Part shown: one piece after another, positions 25,432 through 33,353 of the stretch
Layout: each line of letters starts with the position of its first letter
Position numbering within the stretch: position 1 is the stretch's first letter
Source: an uncultured Pseudomonadales bacterium
GTDB lineage: Bacteria > Pseudomonadota > Gammaproteobacteria > Pseudomonadales > IMCC2047
Direction: 5' to 3'
Assembly (NCBI GenBank): GCA_947258415.1
Contig: CAMYIF010000003.1
Location: 1 to 36,036 of the forward strand
Length of the DNA: 36,036 nt
Translations under genes and position numbers: made by a program
The notes under the pieces: model-generated
The model's database searches: none
The model's input: the letters and a program-made list of their open reading frames with translations, nothing else
What the model was told of the DNA's origin: nothing

Positions 25432-26226
25432 ATGAATCCTGACAATAAAAGTATCGCATCAACGGTGATTGCGCTCGTTTTCATTACGGGTATAGTCGGT
25501 GTTTTATTTATGGACCCGATCGCGCAGGATGCCGGTTACCATCAATTCGCAGATCAGCGGGCGGTCTTCAATATACCCGGCTTCTGGAATGCCGTTTCCA
25601 GCTTAGCCTTCCTGTACGCTGGCATGGCCGGACTGCACGCCGTTTTTCGATATGGAAGCTTCAAGCTGGTTGAAGAACTGAAGCCCGCATACATATTATT
25701 CTTTACGGCTGTTTTTTTCGTCGGCATTGGCTCTGGCTACTATCATTTATCGCCAAATAATGAATCTCTGTTTTGGGATCGTTTGCCGATGGCGATTGCT
25801 TTCATGACATTATTTTCTGTGATAATCGGCGAGTTCGTTTCAGTCGAATTAGGCAAACTTAGCCTCTGGCCATTGATTATCCTGGGAGCGTTTTCTATCG
25901 TTTACTGGCAATATACAGAAGCCAGAGGCATAGGCGATTTAAGGTATTATGTTTTGGTCCAGTTCCTGCCGGTAATACTGATACCGCTGATACTCCTGCT
26001 TTTTAAATCGCCGTTTTCCAATGTTAACGGCTATTGGCTTTTACTCTGTGCGTACCTGCTGGCAAAGATATTCGAGCACTTCGACCGGGCTATCTATAAC
26101 ATGCCACTTTTCCTGAGCGGTCATTCTTTAAAGCACATCGTAGCCGCCGTTGGCGTATTGATTTTAGTAAACTCTTTCAAAAATCGGGTTCAACCCGGTA
26201 GCACGACCAATGCACCAAACACCTGA
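25432..26226 (+). CDS. CREST/alkaline ceramidase-like integral membrane protein
   Basis: A 264-residue membrane protein with about seven helices. Several blocks match the CREST superfamily (alkaline ceramidase, PAQR and related putative hydrolases): YHQFADQRAVFNIPGFWNAV near residue 36, a GSGYYHLSPNNESLFWDRLPM motif near 105, and EHFDRAIYN with SGHSLKHIVAA near 220-240. The Ser, Asp and three His residues expected for a membrane metal site are all present (S/H in GSGYYH, D in FWDRL, HxxxH in SGHSLKH). The substrate is unknown; lipid amides are one possibility. It begins about 170 bp after a terminator, so it has its own promoter. Confidence 0.82.
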   Translation: MNPDNKSIASTVIALVFITGIVGVLFMDPIAQDAGYHQFADQRAVFNIPGFWNAVSSLAFLYAGMAGLHAVFRYGSFKLVEELKPAYILFFTAVFFVGIGSGYYHLSPNNESLFWDRLPMAIAFMTLFSVIIGEFVSVELGKLSLWPLIILGAFSIVYWQYTEARGIGDLRYYVLVQFLPVILIPLILLLFKSPFSNVNGYWLLLCAYLLAKIFEHFDRAIYNMPLFLSGHSLKHIVAAVGVLILVNSFKNRVQPGSTTNAPNT

Positions 26227-26300
26227 TTATCTTCTTCGGCCCAGCCCGGCCTGCTCAGGGAACAGGCATAATTTTGTTTTATTTTTAAGTAATTAACCCG

Positions 26301-26504
26301 GTGCCATATGTAAATATTAAAATCACCAATGAAGGTGCAACCAAACAACAAAAGTCCGAACTTGTAGCCGGTGTGACGGAGTTATTGTCAAAGTTGCCGG
26401 GTAAAAATCCGGCAACGACCGTGGTGGTAATCGATGAAGTTGAAACCGACAACTGGGGTATCGGGGGTGAGTTGGTTACCGAACGGAGAAAGCGCGGCTC
26501 GTAG
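26301..26504 (+). CDS. 4-oxalocrotonate tautomerase-like protein
   Basis: A 67-residue single-domain tautomerase. It starts at a GTG, so the mature N-terminus after Met removal is Pro1 (PYVNIKITNEG), the catalytic residue of the family. The C-terminal DNWGIGGELVTERR motif is common in 4-oxalocrotonate tautomerase homologues. The Arg11 position of the classical enzyme is Gly here, so its substrate probably differs. No convincing ribosome site precedes the GTG. It stands alone, far from any aromatic meta-cleavage genes. Confidence 0.82.
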   Translation: MPYVNIKITNEGATKQQKSELVAGVTELLSKLPGKNPATTVVVIDEVETDNWGIGGELVTERRKRGS

Positions 26505-26526
26505 CTGTTGGCCGTAAAGGGAAGGT

Positions 26527-26575
26527 AAAAATTTTAAATTTTAAATTTTTATTTTTAACTTTTATCTTTTTTTTA
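26527..26575. promoter_or_regulatory. Extremely AT-rich tract upstream of the coiled-coil gene
   Basis: Alternating A and T runs, including AAATTTT repeated about every 9 bases, with one C-containing break, then an eight-T run. A TATTAT/TATAAA -10-like sequence follows at 26582-26590, and a TAGGAG ribosome site at 26615. The tract could be a curved UP-element-like activator or a nucleoid-protein site. It could also end transcripts from the tautomerase gene. Confidence 0.45.
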
Positions 26576-26630
26576 ACGGCGTATTATAAATCAGGCACAT
26601 TCTATTAATAACTTTAGGAGTAATACCCCT

Positions 26631-26918
26631 ATGACTAAAAAAGACGATTATCTGCAGAAAGCACAAGCCCAAATAGATGAGTTAAAAGCTAATGTCGAAC
26701 AGCTTAGTGCAAAAACTGAAAAGATGGTTGCGGATCAAAAAATAGAAGCGCAAAAGCAAATGCAGAAGTTAGAAGCAAACATGGAAAAAGCACAAGCCAA
26801 ATTAAAGGAAATTTCCAACTCTGCTGAAGATGCCTGGCAAGATGCGGCTAAAAAGTTTGAAACGCTTACCGAAGAAATTGGTGCGTCTGTCAAAAAATTC
26901 TGGAGTAACAAAGGTTAA
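26631..26918 (+). CDS. Small coiled-coil protein, function unknown
   Basis: A 95-residue, highly charged helical protein. Residues about 5-65 give heptad-like repeats rich in Gln, Lys, Glu and Ala (KAQAQIDELKANVEQLSAK), a clear coiled coil. The C-terminal 25 residues (AWQDAAKKFETLTEEIGASVKKFW) look amphipathic and could contact a membrane or another protein. There is no signal peptide. Similar short proteins are often annotated only as coiled-coil domain-containing. Low GC and Lys-rich codon use differ slightly from neighbours. It lies 22 bp before the LapA-domain gene, so co-transcription is likely. Confidence 0.8.
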   Translation: MTKKDDYLQKAQAQIDELKANVEQLSAKTEKMVADQKIEAQKQMQKLEANMEKAQAKLKEISNSAEDAWQDAAKKFETLTEEIGASVKKFWSNKG

Positions 26919-26940
26919 AATAGTTGCCTGGTTTTAAGTT

Positions 26941-27144
26941 ATGGGCAGGTTGAAAGTACTTGTAACTCTGGTGCTGGTGTCTATCGCAGTCTTGTTCGTA
27001 ATTCAAAACTCGGCAATGGTGGAGATTCAATTTTTTATTTGGAGCTTCTCAATGCCTCGCGCTTTGCTTGTGCTTGTACTACTAAGCACAGGTTTTGCGC
27101 TTGGTTTGATAACCTCGGGGCTTTTCAGCTTTAAACGCGATTGA
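26941..27144 (+). CDS. LapA-domain (DUF1049) small membrane protein
   Basis: A 67-residue membrane protein with two hydrophobic helices (about residues 5-20 and 38-60) joined by the typical QNSAMVEIQFFIWSFSMPRALLVL motif of the LapA/DUF1049 domain. E. coli LapA (YciS) works with LapB in regulating LPS synthesis, but this short form lacks the cytoplasmic tail and stands apart from lapB, so it is named by domain only. It follows the coiled-coil gene by 22 bp. Confidence 0.87.
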   Translation: MGRLKVLVTLVLVSIAVLFVIQNSAMVEIQFFIWSFSMPRALLVLVLLSTGFALGLITSGLFSFKRD

Positions 27145-27241
27145 TTACAGGTTAATAGCCAAACGGTTGTGAGACGCAGTCGGACTTTGACATCCAATAC
27201 AATAATGCTTCATTTTAATTGGTAATTCATTGGAGAAAAAA

Positions 27242-27670
27242 ATGAAAAGAGTTATTTCATTTATGCTCGCTACTGTTTTGGTAATAAACCTGATGGCGTG
27301 TGGAATAATTCTTCACCCCGAGCGCAAGGGACAGACCGGGGGTCGTGTTGATTTTGGCATTGTCGCTCTAAATGGGCTGGGCCTTTTGTTTTTCCTGGTA
27401 CCCGGTATCATTGCGTTTGCCATTGATTTTAGTTACGGGACCATTTATTTGCCCGGTGGGAAGAGGGCATACTTAACGGAAAAAGAACTGGATCAGATTT
27501 CATCGAATGGTGAGGTAAGCCTGGATGCTTTATCCTCGATTATTCAGACGAAGACCGGCAGCGAAGTTTCTCTCGATAGTAAAGATCTACGGGTATCCTA
27601 CCTGCAGTCGGTTAACCAGTTGCCGGCTAATTTTGATGCTGCTGCCCTTGCAATATTAAGTAGACCCTAG
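27242..27670 (+). CDS. Small lipoprotein with hydrophobic segment
   Basis: A 142-residue protein starting at the ATG at 27242, with GGAG 6 bases upstream; the ORF-track TTG start (27230) lies at that ribosome site and is rejected. MKRVISFMLATVLVINLMAC gives a lipobox (LMAC), making Cys20 the lipidated residue. Then follows GIILHPERKGQTGGRVDFGIV and a hydrophobic GLLFFLVPGIIAFAIDFSYGTIYLPG. This pattern recurs in short proteobacterial proteins that databases sometimes misname polyribonucleotide nucleotidyltransferase; I see nothing to support that name. The function is unknown and the location is probably the envelope. Confidence 0.82.
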   Translation: MKRVISFMLATVLVINLMACGIILHPERKGQTGGRVDFGIVALNGLGLLFFLVPGIIAFAIDFSYGTIYLPGGKRAYLTEKELDQISSNGEVSLDALSSIIQTKTGSEVSLDSKDLRVSYLQSVNQLPANFDAAALAILSRP

Positions 27671-27733
27671 ACCATCTCGCAAGGTTCAGACTTTAATATT
27701 TAATACCTGTTCTCTTTATCATATGGCATTAAT

Positions 27734-28084
27734 ATGGGCTACTACCTGGTAAAGATTGCAATCACAACCCTGCTAATCGTTGCCATTTCAGAAATCGCAA
27801 AACGCAGTTCATTCACAGGTGCAATCCTCGCATCTATCCCTTTAATATCTGTTCTGGCAATTTTCTGGCTCTACATAGACACCAAGGATATTGACAAAAT
27901 AAACGCTTTGGCAACCAGTGTTTTCTGGCTGGTTATCCCTTCATTGGCATTTTTTCTTTGTTTGCCCATTTTGTTAAATTTGGGGATAAACTTTTATATA
28001 AGTATGGCCGCTTCCATCTGTATCACAGTGGGGTGCTATTTTTTGATGGTGGTTATACTCGATTACTTCGGTATCGTTTTATAG
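27734..28084 (+). CDS. DUF3147 family membrane protein
   Basis: A 116-residue inner-membrane protein with four predicted helices. The family pattern is visible in ISEIAKRSSFTGAILASIPL near residue 18 and DTKDIDKINALATSVFWLVIPSL near 50. DUF3147 proteins have no known function. It is separately placed, 63 bp after the lipoprotein gene and 163 bp before the mechanosensitive channel gene. The weak ribosome site and AT-rich leader suggest modest expression. Confidence 0.82.
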   Translation: MGYYLVKIAITTLLIVAISEIAKRSSFTGAILASIPLISVLAIFWLYIDTKDIDKINALATSVFWLVIPSLAFFLCLPILLNLGINFYISMAASICITVGCYFLMVVILDYFGIVL

Positions 28085-28247
28085 AGGCCATTGGTTTAAA
28101 ACAGCCAACCCGGCGATAATTTCATACCCCTAAATGGCATGTTGGTCCGAGCGACTGTGTTATCCTCCCATCACTTCTTTGGGTTGATATCTGGCAACAC
28201 ACAAGCTCTTCTTGTTAGGGCAATATTTTCAATTTACGGGAACAGAA

Positions 28248-29342
28248 ATGGTTGATGACTGGCAAAAACATATTGAAGTTTTCCTGCAGTTTTTTGGCGG
28301 CAATGTTTATTTACAGGCGGTTATTATTGTCGCGCTTTCCTGGATTGTTGCCTGGCTTCTGAATCGAATTATTATCCTCTATTTAAAGAAGCTCGCGCAG
28401 AGATTCAAGATCATTGATGATTACCTGCTGGATATTCTGCAGCCGCCCCTGGTCGCCAGTATTATCTTGATCGGTTTTGGCAGTGCGATACGCGTTGTCG
28501 GTGTCAGCGATGACATAAAACCGATTGCTTTTTCCGTGTTACAAATGATCGCCTTGCTGTACTGGACCGTTTTTGTCATGAAACTGTTCAAGTACGCTTT
28601 AAACGGTTTGGCAAAAAACAGGAAAAGTGTTGCCTGGGTAAATAATAAAACCCTGCCATTGTTTGAAAACCTGGTCAGTGTCGTCATTGTCGTATTTGCG
28701 GTTTATTTCCTGTTTGCACTCTGGAATATCGATATGACCGCCTGGCTGGCCTCCGCCGGTATTATTGGTATCGCCGTTGGTTTTGCCGCAAAGGACACCT
28801 TGGCCAACCTGTTTTCCGGGGTGTTCATCGTTGCCGATGCACCCTACAAAATCGGAGATTACATTAATTTGGAAGGCGGCGAACGGGGCAAGGTAACCAA
28901 AATCGGCCTGCGCAGTACCCGTCTGTTAACGCGAGATGATGTCGAGGTGACGGTGCCTAATTCGGTAATCGGGAATAACAAAATTATCAATGAATCCGGT
29001 GGACCTTATGAGAAATCCAGGATTAGGGTGCGGGTCGGTGTGGCATATGGAAGTGACATTGATGCCGTGCGCGCTGCATTGATAGAGGTTGCCGACAAAG
29101 AGCCGGAAGTTTGTAAAAATCCTGAGTCCCGTGTGCGCTTTCGCCAGTTTGGCGCATCGAGCCTGGATTTTGATCTGCTTTGCTGGATTAACCAACCGGA
29201 GCTGCGCGGCCGGGTAATTGATACCTTGCATTGTGCAATCTATAAAAAATTCAACGAGCAAGACATAGAGATACCTTTCTCCAAGCAGGATTTATATATC
29301 AAGGAATTACCAGCCGGATGGGGTTCTGAAAGCAAGGGCTGA
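28248..29342 (+). CDS. MscS-family mechanosensitive channel
   Basis: A 364-residue small-conductance mechanosensitive channel, an inner-membrane pore that opens on hypo-osmotic shock. It has four hydrophobic segments (about residues 15-35, 65-85, 95-115, 140-165), then the pore helix and hinge MTAWLASAGIIGIAVGFAAKDTLANLFSGVFI (quoted in part elsewhere as GFAAKDTLANLFSG) near 175-200, and the beta domain with DAPYKIGDYINL and NSVIGNNKIIN. The extra N-terminal helices relative to E. coli MscS fit YnaI/YbdG-like members. The ORF track starts at a TTG at 28212; I prefer the ATG at 28248 (MVDDWQKHIE), though its ribosome site is weak. Confidence 0.9.
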   Translation: MVDDWQKHIEVFLQFFGGNVYLQAVIIVALSWIVAWLLNRIIILYLKKLAQRFKIIDDYLLDILQPPLVASIILIGFGSAIRVVGVSDDIKPIAFSVLQMIALLYWTVFVMKLFKYALNGLAKNRKSVAWVNNKTLPLFENLVSVVIVVFAVYFLFALWNIDMTAWLASAGIIGIAVGFAAKDTLANLFSGVFIVADAPYKIGDYINLEGGERGKVTKIGLRSTRLLTRDDVEVTVPNSVIGNNKIINESGGPYEKSRIRVRVGVAYGSDIDAVRAALIEVADKEPEVCKNPESRVRFRQFGASSLDFDLLCWINQPELRGRVIDTLHCAIYKKFNEQDIEIPFSKQDLYIKELPAGWGSESKG

Positions 29343-29391
29343 GCCCCGCCTGTTTTATCCAGGTTAGTTCATTTACCTTCGAGGTTGCCAG

Positions 29392-29810
29392 ATGTCGGCT
29401 CCAGGCCTTGCACTTGTGTTACATGCAGCCTGTTGTCACGCTACCTGGAATTACTCTGTTAAATGAATAAAGCCGGGCCTGAACTGGTCTGGTTGTTTTC
29501 GTTGATATCTGTGGCCATCTATTTTCCGCTTGCTCCCTACGCGTTAAAACGCAGGGATCAGATTAGCAAGCGCTGGCATGAGCACAAACGGAGCACGCTT
29601 TATATCGCTGTGTTCAATCCGCTGGCCTACATACTGGTTTTGTACACGTTAACTTTTACACCAGTTGTCTACGTCGCCCCGGCATCAGAAGCCAGTGTTT
29701 TGATCATGGTGCTTGCAGGTGCGTTTATTTTAAATGAAGGAAAACTTGGCAAGCGGATGCCTTGGGCAGTATTAATTTTCTTCGCTATGCTGCTGTTAGC
29801 ATTGGACTAA
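29392..29810 (+). pseudogene. Broken EamA-family (drug/metabolite) transporter gene
   Basis: The ORF at 29463-29810 (115 codons) ends like an EamA permease (LTFTPVVYVAPASEASVLIM, GAFILNEGKLG), but intact members have about 280 residues in two repeats. Upstream, an ATG at 29392 with GAGG 7 bases before it encodes LVLHAACCHATWNYSVK, the typical EamA N-terminus, then runs into TGA. One extra A in the AAA at 29461-29463 would join the two frames as ...NYSVKMNKAGPELVWLFSL. Even joined, the product has about 139 residues: the first helices pass near KRRDQI straight to the last helices, so roughly half of the protein is deleted. A frameshift plus an internal deletion make decay the best reading. Confidence 0.8.
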
Positions 29811-29883
29811 CCGGGGCAGCTTGCCGGGTAAGGAATTTCCCGTAAGCTGAATAAGATTAAATAATTGTAAACGGCATTTTGGC

Positions 29884-29917
29884 TTGTAATGTAACTGTCA
29901 TATTCGATCCTTATAGT
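29884..29917 (+). promoter_or_regulatory. Pho box and -10 of the pst operon
   Basis: TTGTAAT, 4 bases (GTAA), then CTGTCAT: two 7-bp direct repeats with the E. coli-type PhoB spacing (29884-29901). A -10-like TATAGT (29912-29917) lies 10 bases after the second repeat, where PhoB-activated promoters have it. The pstS ATG follows 55 bases later. PhoB control under phosphate starvation is a well-supported inference. Confidence 0.82.
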
Positions 29918-29971
29918 GGCAATCAAGTGGAATTTTATAATACTTGTTTAAATGCTATCTGGAGTTTGAAT

Positions 29972-30958
29972 ATGAAGTTTGAAATCAAGAATTTACTAGT
30001 TGCCACCGGCTTGACCCTCGCTGCTGCGGCATTTTCTGCCACTAGTTACGCAACGGGCCCCGAGATTGACGCATCGATTGGCGACTACCAAAAAACCAGC
30101 GGTGTATCGGGTAACCTGTCTTCCGTGGGTTCTGATACGCTGGCCAACCTGATGACCCTGTGGACCGAAGAATTCAAACGTAACTACCCGAATGTCAACA
30201 TCCAGGTACAAGCTGCCGGTTCATCAACTGCGCCACCTGCACTGACAGAAGGAACGTCGAATTTTGGCCCTATGAGCCGCAAAATGAAGGATAAGGAAAT
30301 TGAAGCCTTCGAGAAAAAATTCGGTTACGAGCCAACAGCCATCCCGGTTGCGATTGATGCCCTGGCCGTTTTTGTACACAAGGATAACCCGATTAAAGGC
30401 CTGAGCATTCCCCAGGTTGATGCAGTATTTTCTTCCACGCGCAAATGTGGCGCTGCCAATAATGTGAGCAGGTGGGGCGATCTGGGCATGCCCGATGAAT
30501 GGAAAACTCGTGATATCCAGCTCTATGGCCGTAATTCGGTTTCGGGTACATACGGTTACTTTAAGGATAAGGCCTTGTGCAAGGGTGACTTTAAAAGCGG
30601 CGTCAATGAGCAGCCTGGTTCTGCATCCGTGGTGCAGTCGGTCAGTGCATCGATTAACGGGATAGGCTATTCGGGTATCGGTTACAAAACTTCCAGTGTT
30701 CGCGCCTTGCCATTATCCACGGAAGGCATGGACTATGTTGAAGCGTCTTCCGCGAATGCCGTCAGTGGGTCATACCCGCTGTCACGTTTTCTCTACGTCT
30801 ATGTCAACAAGGCGCCCAATCGTGAGCTGACACCACTGGAGCGAGAGTTTGTTAAATTGGTGATTTCCCGCCAGGGTCAGGAAGTGGTGGTAAAAGATGG
30901 TTATATACCGCTGCCGGGTAAGGTCGTAGACTCCGTGAAATCAAAATTGGGTCTGTAA
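29972..30958 (+). CDS. pstS: Periplasmic phosphate-binding protein PstS
   Basis: A 328-residue substrate-binding protein of the high-affinity phosphate ABC importer. [20 protein letters not shown]...SYA is a signal peptide for the periplasm. Phosphate-site motifs are visible: [11 protein letters not shown] near residue 50, [23 protein letters not shown] near 75-95, and [12 protein letters not shown] near 190. I start at 29972 because GGAG lies 7 bases upstream and the signal peptide begins there. The ORF-track start at 29879 would translate the Pho box. It is followed by an intrinsic terminator and then pstC, so part of the transcripts probably end after pstS, giving an excess of binding protein over permease. 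Confidence 0.96.
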   Translation: MKFEIKNLLVATGLTLAAAAFSATSYATGPEIDASIGDYQKTSGVSGNLSSVGSDTLANLMTLWTEEFKRNYPNVNIQVQAAGSSTAPPALTEGTSNFGPMSRKMKDKEIEAFEKKFGYEPTAIPVAIDALAVFVHKDNPIKGLSIPQVDAVFSSTRKCGAANNVSRWGDLGMPDEWKTRDIQLYGRNSVSGTYGYFKDKALCKGDFKSGVNEQPGSASVVQSVSASINGIGYSGIGYKTSSVRALPLSTEGMDYVEASSANAVSGSYPLSRFLYVYVNKAPNRELTPLEREFVKLVISRQGQEVVVKDGYIPLPGKVVDSVKSKLGL

Positions 30959-30976
30959 ATAATACTGCTAAATAAG

Positions 30977-31009
30977 AAAAAAGCGCTTCATTATGTGGAG
31001 CGCTTTTTT
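30977..31009 (+). terminator. Intrinsic terminator between pstS and pstC
   Basis: AAAAAAGCGCT and AGCGCTTTTTT form a perfect 11-bp inverted repeat around an 11-base loop, and the right arm ends in six T residues. It lies 19 bases after the pstS stop and 30 before pstC. It is likely to be partial (read-through), since pstC, pstA and pstB have no evident promoter of their own. Confidence 0.88.
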
Positions 31010-31039
31010 GTCTTCGTAAAAAAATGAGATGCTGACATT

Positions 31040-33313
31040 ATGATGGAACCCCCAAGCGCGCCAGGAAAAGTCGACTTCAGCGACCCGAAATTTGCTATTC
31101 GCAGACGCGCCCGGAGGTTAACAGATCATGGTGCCCGCTGGGCTATTGGTATGGGCGGCGTCAGTGTCATTATTGCCATCATGCTGATCTTTCTGTACCT
31201 GCTGACGGAAGTGATGCCGCTATTTTCCGGTGCATCCATGCACCGGGAAGCATATTATGCCGTTCCTGCAGAAGATGGCGATGGTGCTACCGCCCTGCTG
31301 GCCATGGAAGAACAGGCTGAGGTGGGCCTTCGGGTCACCGAAAAAGGTAATGCAGTTTTTTTCAATACCCGCACCGGGGATATCATCAAGCAGGAATCAG
31401 TCAGGATTCCTGAAGGACGCACAGTCACCAGTTTCGCCAGTGGAACCCCGACATCCGGGTTGTTTGCATTTGGCCTGTCGGATGGCAGCGTAGTCGTTTT
31501 GCGCCACGACTACAAGATCACTTACCCTGATGATAAACGCCTGATTACCCCGTTGCTCAAATACCCATTCGGTGAGGATCCACTGTTAGTCAGCCAAACC
31601 GGAAAGAGCCTGGCTAACCTGACGATACGGGATGGCGATACAAGCCTGATGTTGGCCGGTTCAACTGCCGACGGGAAGCTCGAGGTGATGCGATTTAAAA
31701 AAGAAGAAAATTTTATCACCGAAGAAATCATGCTTAAACCGGAACCAGTGGAGCTTCCATCCGTCAGCGGTGAAATTACCAGCATTCTGATCGATATCCG
31801 CCAGGAATGGATGTTTGTCGGGTCGGGCAAGCAGCAGTTGAATGTCTACAATTTGCGTGATCCAGGTGGAGGCTTGCATAGCCAGATAGACCTGACTGAT
31901 GGCACGAGTGTGAGTACCATCGATTACCTGTTAGGTGGAATCTCGCTTTTGGTCGGCGAGGATAATGGCCAGGTAAGCCAATGGTTCCTGGTGCGCGATG
32001 AGGCCAACCAATGGCAATTGCAAAAAATTCGGTCCTTTGAGAAAACAGCCGACCAGGTAATCCAGATCGAAACAGAGCAGCGTCGAAAAGGCTTCGCGGT
32101 CGCGGGTAACGACGGGGCTGTCAGCATTTACAATGCAACGGCGCAACGCACTGTGTTGACGCAGCAGGTAACCGATTCAAAAATTAAGCGGGTTGCCATG
32201 TCACCGCGAGCAAATGCCTTGCTGGTGCTTGACGATAAACAACAACTCGGTTTCTGGCGAGTGGAGAACGAGCACCCGGAAATTTCCTGGTCTGTGTTGT
32301 GGGGCAAGGTCTGGTACGAAAGCTACGAGGAGCCCGATTATGTCTGGCAGTCTTCCGCTTCGAGCAACGATTTTGAACCCAAGTTGAGCCTTATGCCATT
32401 GACATTTGGCACCCTGAAGGCGGCTTTTTATGCCATGCTGCTGGCAGCGCCACTGGCTATTTGTGGCGCCATATTCACAGCCTATTTTATGGCGCCTACC
32501 ATGCGCAGGAAAGTGAAACCGGTCGTCGAATTAATGGAAGCCTTGCCTACGGTCATCCTGGGATTTTTAGCCGGCTTGTGGCTGGCACCCTTTGTCGAAC
32601 ACAATCTGCCGGGCATCTTCAGCCTGTTAGTGCTTACTCCTGTTGCAATCGTCCTGATGTCTTTTGTCTGGGTTCAGTTGCCGGCAAGAATTCGACTCGC
32701 TGTTCCGGATGGCTGGGAAGCTGCCCTGCTTATCCCGGTTATTATAGTGACTGCCTGGTTCTGTCTGGGTATGAGTGAAACCATTGAAGCTGCTTTTTTT
32801 AATGGTGATATGCGTACCTGGCTTAATCTGGAAATGGGAATAGATTTCGACCAGCGTAATGCCCTGATTGTCGGCCTGGCAATGGGCTTTGCGGTGATAC
32901 CCACTATTTTTTCGATTGCAGAAGACGCCATATTCAGTGTCCCCAAGCATTTGAGTAATGGCTCTTTGGCCCTGGGTGCAACCCCCTGGCAGACATTGAT
33001 GCGCGTGGTTTTGCTTACCGCCAGCCCCGGTATTTTTTCTGCCGTGATGATCGGCTTTGGTCGTGCCGTAGGCGAGACCATGATCGTTTTGATGGCTACC
33101 GGCAATACACCCATCATGGATTGGAATATCTTCGAAGGAATGCGTACTTTGGCGGCAAACATCGCCACGGAAATGCCGGAATCCGAAGTTGGCAGCACGC
33201 ATTTTCGGGTGCTTTTCCTGGCAGCGTTTGTGTTGTTCATGTTTACCTTCGTGGTAAATACAGTAGCAGAGATTGTCCGCCAACGGTTACGCATACGATA
33301 TGGGTCGCTGTAG
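31040..33313 (+). CDS. pstC: Phosphate ABC transporter permease PstC, long form with a propeller-like periplasmic domain
   Basis: A 757-residue inner-membrane permease, more than twice the length of E. coli PstC (about 320). After a basic N-terminus, helix 1 is at about 35-57. Residues about 95-415 are predicted periplasmic and show seven repeats ending in strand-turn-strand units such as GLSDGSVVVLRH, GSTADGKLEVMRF, GEDNGQVSQWFL and AGNDGAVSIYN, spaced 40-60 residues, like WD40 blades. The permease core begins at about 456 (GTLKAAFYAMLLAAPLAICG) with the ABC-contact loop SVPKHLSNGSLALGATPWQTLMR near 640. Long PstC forms are common in gammaproteobacteria. It pairs with the equally extended PstA. 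Confidence 0.94.
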   Translation: MMEPPSAPGKVDFSDPKFAIRRRARRLTDHGARWAIGMGGVSVIIAIMLIFLYLLTEVMPLFSGASMHREAYYAVPAEDGDGATALLAMEEQAEVGLRVTEKGNAVFFNTRTGDIIKQESVRIPEGRTVTSFASGTPTSGLFAFGLSDGSVVVLRHDYKITYPDDKRLITPLLKYPFGEDPLLVSQTGKSLANLTIRDGDTSLMLAGSTADGKLEVMRFKKEENFITEEIMLKPEPVELPSVSGEITSILIDIRQEWMFVGSGKQQLNVYNLRDPGGGLHSQIDLTDGTSVSTIDYLLGGISLLVGEDNGQVSQWFLVRDEANQWQLQKIRSFEKTADQVIQIETEQRRKGFAVAGNDGAVSIYNATAQRTVLTQQVTDSKIKRVAMSPRANALLVLDDKQQLGFWRVENEHPEISWSVLWGKVWYESYEEPDYVWQSSASSNDFEPKLSLMPLTFGTLKAAFYAMLLAAPLAICGAIFTAYFMAPTMRRKVKPVVELMEALPTVILGFLAGLWLAPFVEHNLPGIFSLLVLTPVAIVLMSFVWVQLPARIRLAVPDGWEAALLIPVIIVTAWFCLGMSETIEAAFFNGDMRTWLNLEMGIDFDQRNALIVGLAMGFAVIPTIFSIAEDAIFSVPKHLSNGSLALGATPWQTLMRVVLLTASPGIFSAVMIGFGRAVGETMIVLMATGNTPIMDWNIFEGMRTLAANIATEMPESEVGSTHFRVLFLAAFVLFMFTFVVNTVAEIVRQRLRIRYGSL

Positions 33314-33353
33314 ATATTTTATTGATAGATAAACAGTTCAAAGGCTAAACAAG

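Noticed and set aside
29879-29971. Longer PstS start given in the ORF track
   Set aside because: These codons cover the Pho box and -10; the ATG at 29972 has a ribosome site and begins the signal peptide.
32627-33283. 218- and 206-codon minus-strand ORFs
   Set aside because: Antisense to the conserved permease core of pstC, with no ribosome site or known motif.
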